From: Rhizobium sp. L43
Lineage (GTDB): Bacteria; Pseudomonadota; Alphaproteobacteria; Rhizobiales; Rhizobiaceae
Reading direction: 5' to 3'
Assembly: GCF_002531725.1 (NCBI RefSeq)
Contig: NZ_NWSQ01000014.1
Coordinates: 62,001 to 126,000 of the forward strand
DNA: 64,000 bases
Below are positions 1-7,717 of this stretch, piece after piece. The notes beneath the pieces are model-generated. The model was not told the DNA's origin, made no database searches, and saw only the letters and a list, made by a program, of their open reading frames with translations. How positions within the stretch are numbered: position 1 is the first letter of the stretch; each line of letters begins with the position of its first letter. The position numbers were made by a program, and so were the translations under genes.

Positions 1-5
1 TCTTT

Positions 6-25
6 GCGCGTCTGAAAAGACGCGC
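6..25. repeat. Short palindromic repeat, family C, copy 1
   Basis: GCGCGTC (6-12) and GACGCGC (19-25) form a 7-bp stem around TGAAAA, followed by GGCGCTGT. The same module recurs at 60371-60412 and, inverted, at 32344-32380. It lies just past the stop codon of the glycosyltransferase gene at 38-877 and may act as its transcript end. The element probably continues beyond the window edge. Confidence 0.55.
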
Positions 26-37
26 GGCGCTGTCGGC

Positions 38-877
38 TCAGCTCGCCTTCTTGTGATCCACCCGCGGCTGCAGCGCGGTAGCCTGCTCTTCCGGATGGCT
101 GAGGATCCTTTCGCGCCGGCGGAAGCGGTAGCGCAGGACATGGAAGAGGAAGACCGGAATGCCGATGACGTAACGGCGCCAGAGGCGCGTCGGCTCCTGC
201 AGCAGGCGATAAGCCCATTCCAGGCGCATCATCCGCACCGTCTTCGGCGCACGCGGCACGGCGCCGGAGACGAAGTCGAAGAGAGCCCCGACCGTCAGCA
301 CCAGGCGCGCATGATCGGCACGGATATTGTCGTGGACCCATTTCTCCTGCAGCGGCGTTCCCATGCCGACGATCAGGATATCCACCTTCTGGCGCTCGAG
401 TTCCTCGGTGACGGCGGAGGAATCGACCTTGTCGAAATAGCCGTCGGAAATGACGATGAATTCATGCCAGGGCGTATGCCTGCGGAAATTATCCGCCGCC
501 GCCTCGACGACCGAACGCGTGCCGCCGATGAGGCCGATGCGACGCGGGGCCTCCATGAAGGTGAGGAAGGCCGGCACGAAATCGGTGCCGTTCAGATTGG
601 CGGGAAACGGCCCACCATGGGCGATCTGCGATGCGATGTTGAGGCCGATACCGTCAGGCAGCACCAGATTGTGCGACATGATCCGGTAATATTCGTCGTC
701 GCGAAGCGCGGTCAGCATGTTGTGGGCATTGACGAAGCAAACCACGGTCTGGCCGACGGGAATGGAGGCCAACTCGTTGATGAAAACGAGAGCGTCGTCC
801 CAGCCGAGGTCGCAGACCGGCAGATCGAAGATCGTCCGCCGCGATGCGAGCACCGCGAAGTTTGCAATCAGATTCAT
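38..877 (-). CDS. WecG/TagA/CpsF family glycosyltransferase (GT26)
   Basis: A 279-residue protein of the WecG/TagA/CpsF family, which transfers a sugar (N-acetylmannosamine(uronate)-type in characterised members) to lipid-linked intermediates of surface polysaccharide on the inner face of the membrane. Visible family motifs are VNAHN, PDGIG and NGTDFVP in the N-terminal half, GLIGG at mid-protein, VGMGTPLQEKW, and the C-terminal VGALFDFVSG...LEWAYRL...EPTRLWRRY block. The open frame extends to 1015, but the ATG at 877 is preceded by a strong GGAGG Shine-Dalgarno and starts the conserved part, so 877 is chosen. It is separated from the flagellar genes by 251 bp and is probably not part of them. 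The polysaccharide it serves cannot be told from this window. Confidence 0.88.
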   Translation of the reverse strand: MNLIANFAVLASRRTIFDLPVCDLGWDDALVFINELASIPVGQTVVCFVNAHNMLTALRDDEYYRIMSHNLVLPDGIGLNIASQIAHGGPFPANLNGTDFVPAFLTFMEAPRRIGLIGGTRSVVEAAADNFRRHTPWHEFIVISDGYFDKVDSSAVTEELERQKVDILIVGMGTPLQEKWVHDNIRADHARLVLTVGALFDFVSGAVPRAPKTVRMMRLEWAYRLLQEPTRLWRRYVIGIPVFLFHVLRYRFRRRERILSHPEEQATALQPRVDHKKAS

Positions 878-1077
878 TCCAACCTCCTGCCGAGGATGCT
901 TCATCCGCCCGACATCCCGGAAAACAAGCCCACACTTCCCGCATCGGCGATCCCGAACCCGGAAGCGGCCCATGCCAAGCTGTGGCACCTGATATAACAG
1001 GACGGTTTCAAACAACCCTTAGGAAAATTCCTTGAATTTCCATGCTCGTATAAGTGGTTTATTAACCACATCAGCCA

Positions 1078-1111
1078 ACGACAAACGGCGCCCTGCGGCG
1101 CCGTTTGTCGT
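1078..1111 (-). terminator. Long perfect hairpin, probable terminator
   Basis: Positions 1078-1092 and 1097-1111 form a perfect 15-bp stem with a 4-nt loop (CTGC), 18 bp past the stop codon of the minus-strand gene at 1129-1668. No clear T-run follows on the minus strand, so termination is inferred from stem strength and position. Confidence 0.6.
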
Positions 1112-1128
1112 CGATGATTGGACGGTCT

Positions 1129-1668
1129 TTAGTGGGCGGCCGGGGCCGGCGCTTCGCCGGCCGGTGCGGTCTCGACGATCTTGACGGGTGTGCCCACCTT
1201 CTTCGGCTGGCCGGCGGAGCTTTCCTTGACATCTTCCTTGGAGAGATAGTCGAGCTGCTCCAGCATCACGTCGGCGACATATTCGCCGCCGAGGCGCTCG
1301 TTCATGCCCTTCTTGATCTCTTCGCGGAAGGCCTTCGGATCGAAGGATGTGATGTGGGCGATATCGACCATCTTGTTGCCGACGAGCAGGCTGAAAAGCT
1401 CGTCCGTGGTCATCTCGGCCAGCGGCAGCGTCACACCCTTCAACATTTCCTTGTTCATCATGAAGGAAACGCGGCCGAGGAAGTAACCGGTGATCGCGCC
1501 GTCGCCGATGATCGGTACCGTGATCGTTTCACCCTTCACCAGTTCGAGCGCGCTCTGCTTGGAATCCGTTGCCGCGGGCGCCGGCGCGGTCGCCAGGTAC
1601 ACCGAGAAATAGACCGATGCCAAGGTGACGGCGCAAACCCAGACACCGGTGAGGACGAGCTTGATCAT
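1129..1668 (-). CDS. Membrane-anchored FliL-like protein of the flagellar cluster
   Basis: A 179-residue protein with one N-terminal membrane segment (about residues 4-27), a central soluble domain and an Ala/Pro/Glu-rich tail. The order of features in the soluble part (VPIIGDG, then a stretch of strands, then REEIKKGMNERLGG and a final VADVMLEQLDYL) resembles the FliL C-terminal region, where a helix ending in I-N-x-x-L is followed by a V-x-x-V strand. A canonical FliL is encoded at 26888-27394, so this would be a second member. FliL proteins sit at the stator and aid torque; that role here is inference. It is the last gene of the minus-strand run from flgE and overlaps the upstream gene by one base (TGATG), so translation is probably coupled. 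Confidence 0.5.
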   Translation of the reverse strand: MIKLVLTGVWVCAVTLASVYFSVYLATAPAPAATDSKQSALELVKGETITVPIIGDGAITGYFLGRVSFMMNKEMLKGVTLPLAEMTTDELFSLLVGNKMVDIAHITSFDPKAFREEIKKGMNERLGGEYVADVMLEQLDYLSKEDVKESSAGQPKKVGTPVKIVETAPAGEAPAPAAH

Positions 1669-2033
1669 CAGTTACCACGCGAGGCGAATTGTTCCTGGGA
1701 ATAGGTGCCGTCGGCGTCGGCGTCCTGAACGGCGTTCTTCAGCAGGTCGGCGACAGCGCGAACCGCTTCGAGATGCGCCTCGACCCGGCGGGCATTGAGA
1801 ACCAGCTTCTTCTTCAGGCCGTGCAGCTGATCGAGATGGGCAGCGGCAAGCTCGGCCGGATCGGTGTCGCGGAAAAGCATCGACAGCTCGTAGAGGCAGC
1901 GGCTCTTATGCGCATTGGAGACCTTGAGATCGAACTGGGGATCGCTGCCGATCCGGGTGTTCTCATTGTCGATGATCATTTCGAGGCGTCCGAGAACGGA
2001 TTTGATCCTGTATTCGTTCGAAACTATTTCCAT
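1668..2033 (-). CDS. FlgN-like export chaperone candidate
   Basis: A 121-residue, almost entirely helical protein without membrane segments. Its features follow the FlgN pattern: an N-terminal helix with alternating Leu and acidic residues (VLGRLEMIIDNENTRI), a Lys-centred second helix, an NARRVEAHLEAVRAVADLL helix resembling the conserved FlgN N-x-x-L-L helix, and a C-terminal DGTYS like the Tyr-containing tail of FlgN. FlgN holds the hook-junction proteins FlgK and FlgL before secretion, and both are encoded in the same gene run (7718-10255). No other FlgN candidate is seen in the window. A GAGGG Shine-Dalgarno precedes the ATG. The assignment rests on pattern and length only. Confidence 0.55.
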   Translation of the reverse strand: MEIVSNEYRIKSVLGRLEMIIDNENTRIGSDPQFDLKVSNAHKSRCLYELSMLFRDTDPAELAAAHLDQLHGLKKKLVLNARRVEAHLEAVRAVADLLKNAVQDADADGTYSQEQFASRGN

Positions 2034-2055
2034 TGTACCCTCGGTTATGCGTCGC

Positions 2056-2109
2056 TTAAAGCATGATGCCGAAAACTATGCGCGGTTTACGCACCGCAGC
2101 ATGCTCTAA
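2056..2109. repeat. Intergenic palindromic repeat with TTARAGCATG ends
   Basis: The element begins TTAAAGCATGATGCCGAAAA and ends AGCATGCTCTAA, giving imperfect inverted ends, with a smaller CGCGGT/ACGCACCGC pairing inside. It sits between the FlgJ-like gene and the FlgN-like gene, and is of the dispersed intergenic type seen in Rhizobiaceae. It could influence mRNA stability within this operon. Confidence 0.55.
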
Positions 2110-2158
2110 CTCTTTCATTGAGAACGGGATTCAGATTTCAGGCCGAACGGGCCTGAAA

Positions 2159-2722
2159 TCATCCTGTTCCATCGGACTTGGCGTCGGCAGTCGGCGTGCC
2201 GAATGTCTTGCGCTGGAAGTCGTCGATCATGCTGATCGCAGTGTTGCGGTCACGATCATCGGTCGAGGCATTGACGATTTTGCCTTCCTGGCGGCGCAGC
2301 TGCTCGCTGTACATCTGCTTGGCGATGCCGATGCCGTCACCCTTGGCCATGGTGTTGCCGAGCTGTTCGGCCATCATGCCCTTCCAGATATCGCCGGTCG
2401 CGCCCTTGCCGTAGACGTCTTCGCTTTCGCTCGGCAGCATGGACTTGACGAAATTCTGCAGAACCATGGCCTCGAATTTCCGGTAGCTCTCCGGCACTTC
2501 CTCGGCCTTGGTGCGGTTCTGGATGTTGTTGAGGCCGCTCTTCTGGCCGACATGGTCGAGAACATCGACCGTATTGGAGAAGCCCTTGCCGTTTTCGGCG
2601 AGGCTCGTTGCGGCAAAGGCCGCACGATTTGCCTTCAATTTCTCCTGGGCCGCCTGAACCTCCATGGGGTCGGCAGCTTTGACAACGTCCAGGACCAGAT
2701 CACTGGGGGGCGAAATAGCCAC
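2159..2722 (-). CDS. flgJ: FlgJ-type rod scaffold protein without muramidase domain
   Basis: A 187-residue protein carrying the rod-binding domain of FlgJ (residues about 70-145: YRKFEAMVLQNFVKSMLP, then DIWKGMMAEQLGNTMAKG, then GIAKQMY). In enterobacteria FlgJ has a second, C-terminal peptidoglycan hydrolase domain; here the protein ends soon after the scaffold domain, as in Rhodobacter. The open frame reaches 2827, but that would overlap the preceding gene by 74 bp. A GTG at 2722 is preceded by AGAGGA at proper spacing and is chosen. The hydrolase role is probably supplied by the transglycosylase at 12648-13232. It lies in the minus-strand export/hook gene run. Confidence 0.8.
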   Translation of the reverse strand: MAISPPSDLVLDVVKAADPMEVQAAQEKLKANRAAFAATSLAENGKGFSNTVDVLDHVGQKSGLNNIQNRTKAEEVPESYRKFEAMVLQNFVKSMLPSESEDVYGKGATGDIWKGMMAEQLGNTMAKGDGIGIAKQMYSEQLRRQEGKIVNASTDDRDRNTAISMIDDFQRKTFGTPTADAKSDGTG

Positions 2723-2753
2723 GTTACAATCCTCTAATTTAAGATCGTAACGA

Positions 2754-3167
2754 CTATGGGTTTTGAAGCTTGCTGGAGGCTGGCGTTGCGAATTGCTGAT
2801 CGATGACATCGTAGACGGCATTGTCATCGGCCTTACGGCGCTCGGCCTCGAGGGCGTCGTTCATGCCCTCTTCGAAACGATCGCCCTTGGCGCGCTCGCG
2901 CGCCAGCCGCATCTCGTGGATCTCCTGCATGCCGGTCAGCTGCTTGTCCTTGATGGAAAGCCGGCCGAATCGATCGGCGTAATTCTGCGAGAAGGCGTGG
3001 TGGACCGGGTCCATCGAGCCGAGCGCGAGGATGACGTCGTCCATCGCAGCATTGACCTCAACGCGCTGGCGACTGGTTTCGGCCAGGTCGTTTTCGGCCA
3101 TCCTTTCGATATGCCGCTGCACCACGAGCAGTCGCTTGAGCTTCTGGGAGCGGTTCTTTTCGATCAT
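2754..3167 (-). CDS. FliJ-like coiled-coil protein candidate
   Basis: A 137-residue, highly charged protein predicted to be one long helical hairpin, with no membrane segment. FliJ, the stalk-like partner of the FliI ATPase and the FlhA ring, has this size, charge and coiled-coil character, and fliJ is not otherwise visible in the window. The longer open frame runs into fliR. The ATG at 3167 has a GAGG Shine-Dalgarno and lies 8 bp after the fliR stop codon, so it is chosen. The gene is immediately downstream of flhA and fliR, which fits an export-apparatus role. The identification is structural inference. Confidence 0.5.
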   Translation of the reverse strand: MIEKNRSQKLKRLLVVQRHIERMAENDLAETSRQRVEVNAAMDDVILALGSMDPVHHAFSQNYADRFGRLSIKDKQLTGMQEIHEMRLARERAKGDRFEEGMNDALEAERRKADDNAVYDVIDQQFATPASSKLQNP

Positions 3168-3174
3168 ATCAGCC

Positions 3175-3927
3175 TCATCGCCCGATATAGATCGAGCCGA
3201 AGGACTGGCTGAACTGGCTGACCATCGCCGCAATCGAGAAGTAGATCAGGAAGAGCCCACCCATCAGCAGATAGGGCGTGGAGATGAAGTAGACGGGGAT
3301 CTGCGGCGCCAGCTTGTTGATGAAGCCGATCGAGACGTTGAAGATCAGGCCGTAGATCAAAAACGGGCTCGACAGCCGCAGCATGATGTAGGTGGTCTGC
3401 TCCAGCGTGTCGGTAAAGGAGATCAGCGTCGCGCGCATCTGCATCAGGCCGCCGAAGGGCATGGTGGTGTAGGAATCGATCAGCGCTCGGAAGACGATGT
3501 GATGGAAATCCATCATGAAGAGGATCATGATGCCGGCAAAAGTGATGAAGGCGGAAAGGCTGGTTTCCGGCGTGTCTTCGATGATGTCGGCGGAACCCGG
3601 CTGGGTGTAGCCGACCATCATGGCAACGATCGAGGCGGCGAACTGCATGCCGAGCGTATAGATCCGCGCCAACATGCCGTACATCACGCCGATCAGCGAT
3701 TCGCTGAAGATCAAGCCGATATAGGTGCCGGAACCGGTGTGGACGGCCGGATAGACCGTGTCCCAGAGCAGCGGCATGACGGAGATCGACAGCGCGCCGG
3801 CGATGAAGACGCGCAGCTGGTCGGGCACGCGCGCCGAGGAAAAACCCGGAAGAGCCAGCACACAGCCACCGATCCGGCAGAAAACCAGAAACAGCGCGAG
3901 AACGGTCCCTTGCGGGTCTGTTATCAT
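3175..3927 (-). CDS. fliR: Flagellar export gate protein FliR
   Basis: A 250-residue polytopic membrane protein of the FliR/SctT family, part of the FliPQR core that forms the export gate of the flagellar type III secretion system. Typical signs are the N-terminal LFLVFCRIGGCVLALPGF segment, the RVFIAGALSI helix, GLIFSESLIGVMYG, the QFAASIVAMMVGY helix and the C-terminal APQIPVYFISTP region that precedes the last membrane helix. Length is normal. The start overlaps the flhA stop codon by 4 bp (ATGA), so the two are translationally coupled. fliP and fliQ lie elsewhere in the window. Confidence 0.96.
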   Translation of the reverse strand: MITDPQGTVLALFLVFCRIGGCVLALPGFSSARVPDQLRVFIAGALSISVMPLLWDTVYPAVHTGSGTYIGLIFSESLIGVMYGMLARIYTLGMQFAASIVAMMVGYTQPGSADIIEDTPETSLSAFITFAGIMILFMMDFHHIVFRALIDSYTTMPFGGLMQMRATLISFTDTLEQTTYIMLRLSSPFLIYGLIFNVSIGFINKLAPQIPVYFISTPYLLMGGLFLIYFSIAAMVSQFSQSFGSIYIGR

Positions 3928-6011
3928 GAAATAGAGCCCAAAATCTTTATCTCGATGCCCTTGGCCAGTTCGACATGCGACAGGACCGGCAGCGTGGCGA
4001 ACAGCCGTTCGATGATCATGCGCACATAGGAGCGTGTTTCCGGAGACGTGACAAGGGCGAATGGCAGGCCGCGATCCATGAACTCACGGATAACTTTGGT
4101 GGCCTGTTCGCTGAACTCCTCGAGGCTGCGCGGATCGATGTCGAATTCGATCACCTCGCCCTTGGCGTCGCGCTTCAGCGCCTGGTGGAAGGCGAGATCC
4201 CATTTGCTGCCGAGTCTCAGCACACGCAGCACCCCGTTGTCGGCGAGGTCGCCGCAAAGCTGCTGGGCCATGCGGATGCGGACATGCTCGACGATCTGCT
4301 CGGTCTTCCTGACATGTGGGGCAAGCTCGGCCACCGCTTCGAGAATGAGGTGCAGGTTGCGGATCGAGACGCGTTCGGCAAGCAGAAGCTTGAGCACCGC
4401 CTGCAGACCGGAATAGGACATGTGCGACGAGCAGATCTCGTCGGCGAGCTTCTTGTATTCGGGGTCGAGCCGGTCGATCAGCACCTTGACGTCCTTGTAG
4501 GACAGGAGCTGCGGCAGGTTGTTGCGGATGACCTCGCTCATATGGGTCAGCACGACGGAGACGTTGTCGATCGGCTGGAAGCCCTCGCGCTTCAGATCGT
4601 CGGCGAAGTTTTCGAGGATCGAGACGGCCGGCATGCCGAAAGCCGGTTCGCGGATTTCGTCGCCCGGAATGCTCGGCCGGCGGCCGGCGCCGGTGACGAC
4701 CAGGACTTCGCCGACGCGCAGGAGGTTGGAGGCGACCGTCGTGCCGTGGATGCGGATCTGGTAGGACTTCTCGGCGATGGCGATATCGTCCGTCACCTTG
4801 ATCTCGGGCACGACGAAGCCGTATTGCGTGGCGAATTTCTTGCGCATCTTGCCGACGCGGAAGGCGAGTTCCTGGTGAGCGCCGAGCAGACGCGTCGAAA
4901 CCATCTTGCCGAGCGCGAGTTCGATCTCCGAGGTACGCAGCACGGACTTGACCGAATCCTTTTCCAGTTCCTTATTCTGGACGACCTTCTTTTCCTCTTG
5001 CTCGCGGCGAAGCTTGTTTTCAGCCTCGACCTGACGCGGGATGAACCAGGCGCCGAAGGCAAGAAGACTGCCGAGGATCACGAAGGGGATAAAGGGCAGG
5101 CCCGGCATCAAGGCCAGGACGAACATCAGCACGGCGGAAACGGACAGCGCGCGGGGGTAGCCACTCAGCTGATTGACGACCGCCTGGTCGGTGGAGCCGG
5201 TGGTGCCGCCGCGCGACACGAGCAGGCCGGCGGCGAGCGAGACGATGAGGGCCGGCATCTGCGAGACGAGGCCGTCGCCGACGGAGAGCTTAACGAAGAC
5301 GTCGGCCGCTTCGCCGATCGGCATGCCGTGGCGGAAGTAGCCGATGATGATGCCGCCGAAGACGTTGATGGCGGTGATGATGAGGCCGGCGACAGCATCG
5401 CCGCGCACGAATTTCGAGGCACCGTCCATCGCACCGAAGAAGGAGCTTTCCTCTTCGAGCTCTCTGCGCCGGCGCTGGGCTTCCTTCTCGTCGATGATGC
5501 CGGCCGAGAGATCGGCGTCGATCGACATCTGCTTGCCGGGGATGGCATCGAGAGTGAAACGCGCGCCGACTTCGGCGATACGCGTGGCGCCCTTGGTGAT
5601 GACGATGAAGTTGATGGTGATGAGGATCAGGAAGACGATCAGACCGATGACGAAGTCGCCGGACATGACAAGGCTTGCAAAGCCGGCAATGACGCCGCCG
5701 GCCGCGTCGTGACCTTCATTGCCGTGGGACAGGATAACGCGCGTCGTCGCGATGTTCAGCGCCAGCCGGGTCATCGTCGCGATCAGCAGAATGGTCGGGA
5801 AAGACGAGAAATCGAGCGGCTTCTGGATCCACAGCGCAACCATCAGGATCAGCACCGAGAAGGCGATCGAGAAGGCCAGTCCCATATCGATCAGGAATGG
5901 CGGGATCGGCAGGAAGAGAATGCAGATGATGCCGATGATGCCGAGGGCGAAACCGACATCGCGGAGACTCGGGACAACTTTCGGAAGGGGTAATGCAGGT
6001 GGTTGCGCCAT
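3924..6011 (-). CDS. flhA: Flagellar export gate protein FlhA
   Basis: A 695-residue FlhA of normal length. The first half carries about eight membrane helices (from residue 18) and the conserved cytoplasmic FHIPEP region (SFFGAMDGASKFVRGDAVAG). The second half, from about residue 345, is the soluble domain that forms a nonameric ring and docks FliJ, chaperones and late substrates. FlhA is a core part of the export gate and couples proton flow to secretion. It is followed by fliR (4-bp overlap) and preceded by fliQ with an 88-bp gap. Confidence 0.97.
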   Translation of the reverse strand: MAQPPALPLPKVVPSLRDVGFALGIIGIICILFLPIPPFLIDMGLAFSIAFSVLILMVALWIQKPLDFSSFPTILLIATMTRLALNIATTRVILSHGNEGHDAAGGVIAGFASLVMSGDFVIGLIVFLILITINFIVITKGATRIAEVGARFTLDAIPGKQMSIDADLSAGIIDEKEAQRRRRELEEESSFFGAMDGASKFVRGDAVAGLIITAINVFGGIIIGYFRHGMPIGEAADVFVKLSVGDGLVSQMPALIVSLAAGLLVSRGGTTGSTDQAVVNQLSGYPRALSVSAVLMFVLALMPGLPFIPFVILGSLLAFGAWFIPRQVEAENKLRREQEEKKVVQNKELEKDSVKSVLRTSEIELALGKMVSTRLLGAHQELAFRVGKMRKKFATQYGFVVPEIKVTDDIAIAEKSYQIRIHGTTVASNLLRVGEVLVVTGAGRRPSIPGDEIREPAFGMPAVSILENFADDLKREGFQPIDNVSVVLTHMSEVIRNNLPQLLSYKDVKVLIDRLDPEYKKLADEICSSHMSYSGLQAVLKLLLAERVSIRNLHLILEAVAELAPHVRKTEQIVEHVRIRMAQQLCGDLADNGVLRVLRLGSKWDLAFHQALKRDAKGEVIEFDIDPRSLEEFSEQATKVIREFMDRGLPFALVTSPETRSYVRMIIERLFATLPVLSHVELAKGIEIKILGSIS

Positions 6012-6099
6012 AACGATTCCGTCTCTTCATGAGAGGAGCGGACATGAGGTCCGCCAATTCGGATCGAGAATTAAATGGCGAAGCTTGCGCGAAGGTGGC

Positions 6100-6366
6100 T
6101 CAGAAGCCGGACTGGATGCGCGAGAAGACCAGATTGGTGAAAATCGAGATCTGCGAGCCGACGAAAGGCGCGGTAACGCCGACCACGACCAGCACGGCGA
6201 CGATCTTCGGCACGAAGGTTAGTGTCGCTTCCTGCACCTGGGTCAGCGCCTGGATCAAGGCGATGACGAGACCCACCACCATCGCAGCGAGGACGGCGGG
6301 ACCGGAGGCAATCAGCACGGTCCAGATCGCCGCCTGGAACAGATCCAATGCATCAGCTTCATTCAT
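6100..6366 (-). CDS. fliQ: Flagellar export gate protein FliQ
   Basis: An 88-residue protein with two membrane helices (about residues 15-38 and 50-73), the normal size and topology of FliQ/SctS, the small subunit of the FliPQR export gate. The signatures ASGPAVLAAMVVGLVIALIQALTQVQEATLTFVPK and VGSQISIF are typical. It lies 89 bp downstream of flgD and 88 bp upstream of flhA, in the same direction. Confidence 0.95.
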   Translation of the reverse strand: MNEADALDLFQAAIWTVLIASGPAVLAAMVVGLVIALIQALTQVQEATLTFVPKIVAVLVVVGVTAPFVGSQISIFTNLVFSRIQSGF

Positions 6367-6455
6367 CGAAAGGCAACCTCATATCGCCTCGAAGCAGCCC
6401 CGCCGTGGCCGGGCCGCTGTTGATTGGTATCACCCGACGCGTCGGCGCCGTGGTA

Positions 6456-6902
6456 TCAGGTATCGCTGCTATCGGTGGTCGTCGTGGTGGTCGGCGCCTG
6501 GTTAGCAACAGTGATTCCCGCCTGCACGAGTATCTTACCGCCATCCTTGGTCGTCGCAATGATGCCGTCGGAATAAACTTTGACGGAATCGACGATGCCT
6601 TTGACGGTGCCGTCGGCGCTTTCCATGTATTTGCCGACATAGCTGCCGGCCTGGGTGAGGCTCGAGCTTGCCAGAAGCGTGTCCAGCTTGGTGTTGGTCT
6701 GGATCGTCTGCTCGACCTGCGAGAAGGTTGCAAGCTGCGCAACCTGTTCGCTGGCATCCATCGGATCGGTCGGATCCTGATTCTTCATCTGCGCGATGAG
6801 CAGCTGAAGGAAATTGTCATAATTAAGCGTCGCACTCTTCTTGGCCGAACTCGTCGAGCTCGAGGTCGACGTGCTCACGCTTGATGTTGCATCTACCGCC
6901 AT
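6456..6902 (-). CDS. flgD: Hook cap/assembly protein FlgD, short form
   Basis: A 148-residue FlgD, the scaffold that caps the growing hook. The Ser/Thr-rich N-terminus (residues 1-24) is followed by the conserved LNYDNFLQLLIAQMKNQDPTDPMD...QVAQLATFSQVEQ block. The protein then has a short strand-rich part and a Thr-rich tail. It is much shorter than enterobacterial FlgD (about 230 residues) and appears to lack most of the C-terminal hook-cap domains. The start overlaps the end of flbT by 10 bp. Together with flgE, flgK and flgL it forms a hook assembly group. Confidence 0.93.
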   Translation of the reverse strand: MAVDATSSVSTSTSSSTSSAKKSATLNYDNFLQLLIAQMKNQDPTDPMDASEQVAQLATFSQVEQTIQTNTKLDTLLASSSLTQAGSYVGKYMESADGTVKGIVDSVKVYSDGIIATTKDGGKILVQAGITVANQAPTTTTTTDSSDT

Positions 6903-7342
6903 GGCGCAATCTCCCTACGAATCTGCTCGACCATCGTCGGCGGCATTTCGTGGTTATTGAGGATATTGTCTTCGATCGCGTAGAGGCCGCGGATCGCCTT
7001 CAGCGCGTCGAAAGCGCGGCCGGTCGAGACGAGCGCATCGATGCGCTTCAGTTCGGCGAGGATTTCCTCGTTCTTGAAGCATGTGAGCAGCATGGTGATC
7101 GACTTGCGGAACATCGCCGTCGAGTGGTCCTTGCCCTCGGGATTGATCAAGATCATCTGCGCGATGAAATAGAGCTGGCGCAGCGGCGTCGTGGCGCCTT
7201 CCGGCTGGAGGACGTGGTTTTCGAGAAGGAACGTCACATCATTCAGGAATTCCAGCGCGACCTTGCGGTCGACGCGCAGGACGGCGCCGTTGATGAAGAT
7301 TCTTTCTCCGGCTTTCAGAGAAATGCGAAGTGTACTTTTCAT
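6893..7342 (-). CDS. flbT: Flagellin synthesis regulator FlbT
   Basis: A 149-residue FlbT. The conserved N-terminus (LRISLKAGERIFINGAVLRVDRK) and the LRQLYFIAQMILINPE region are clear. In Caulobacter FlbT binds the 5' leader of flagellin mRNA and controls its stability, while in Brucella it is needed for flagellin production; the role here is inferred by family. It overlaps flaF by 4 bp (ATGA) and flgD by 10 bp. Its likely target here is the conserved leader found upstream of the flagellin genes. Confidence 0.95.
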   Translation of the reverse strand: MKSTLRISLKAGERIFINGAVLRVDRKVALEFLNDVTFLLENHVLQPEGATTPLRQLYFIAQMILINPEGKDHSTAMFRKSITMLLTCFKNEEILAELKRIDALVSTGRAFDALKAIRGLYAIEDNILNNHEMPPTMVEQIRREIAPWR

Positions 7343-7686
7343 TTAAGTCCATCCCTGATGATGGTGGTAACGTCGATGATGCCCTGGTAGTTATTAGACA
7401 GACGTTTTCGTATCCTGTCGCATTCCTTCAATATCCAGATCGCAATCGAGATGAGGTTGGCCCTCAGCTCGATCTCCAGCTGATTGTCGGGATGTTTCAG
7501 ATCCTCGATGAAGCTGATCCACACCCGGCGGGTATAAAACAGGGCTTCGATGGCTTCCCGGCCGTATTTTTCCTTTTCGCGCGCCAACGACAGCAGGTCT
7601 ATGGACCGGTCAAGGACCTGCCATTCCCGCTCTTTCGCGTCGGCCACCGAGTCCTGCATGACTTCGGCATATGAGAACTGATACAT
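7339..7686 (-). CDS. flaF: Flagellin synthesis regulator FlaF
   Basis: A 115-residue helical FlaF protein with the conserved start MYQFSYAEVMQDS and the DLKHPDNQLEIELRANLISIAIWILKE region. FlaF acts with FlbT to couple flagellin synthesis to filament assembly; in Caulobacter it acts as a flagellin chaperone and post-transcriptional regulator. It begins 31 bp after the flgL stop codon and overlaps flbT. Confidence 0.95.
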   Translation of the reverse strand: MYQFSYAEVMQDSVADAKEREWQVLDRSIDLLSLAREKEKYGREAIEALFYTRRVWISFIEDLKHPDNQLEIELRANLISIAIWILKECDRIRKRLSNNYQGIIDVTTIIRDGLK

Positions 7687-7717
7687 TCATGCATCCTTCT
7701 TTGCGCGCCTTTGATCA

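Noticed and set aside
878..1015. N-terminal extension of the WecG-like protein
   Set aside because: The strong Shine-Dalgarno at 880-890 and family homology start at the ATG at 877.
3975..5993. A 672-residue open frame on the plus strand
   Set aside because: It lies fully antisense to flhA and has low-complexity, charge-rich content typical of reverse frames in GC-rich DNA.
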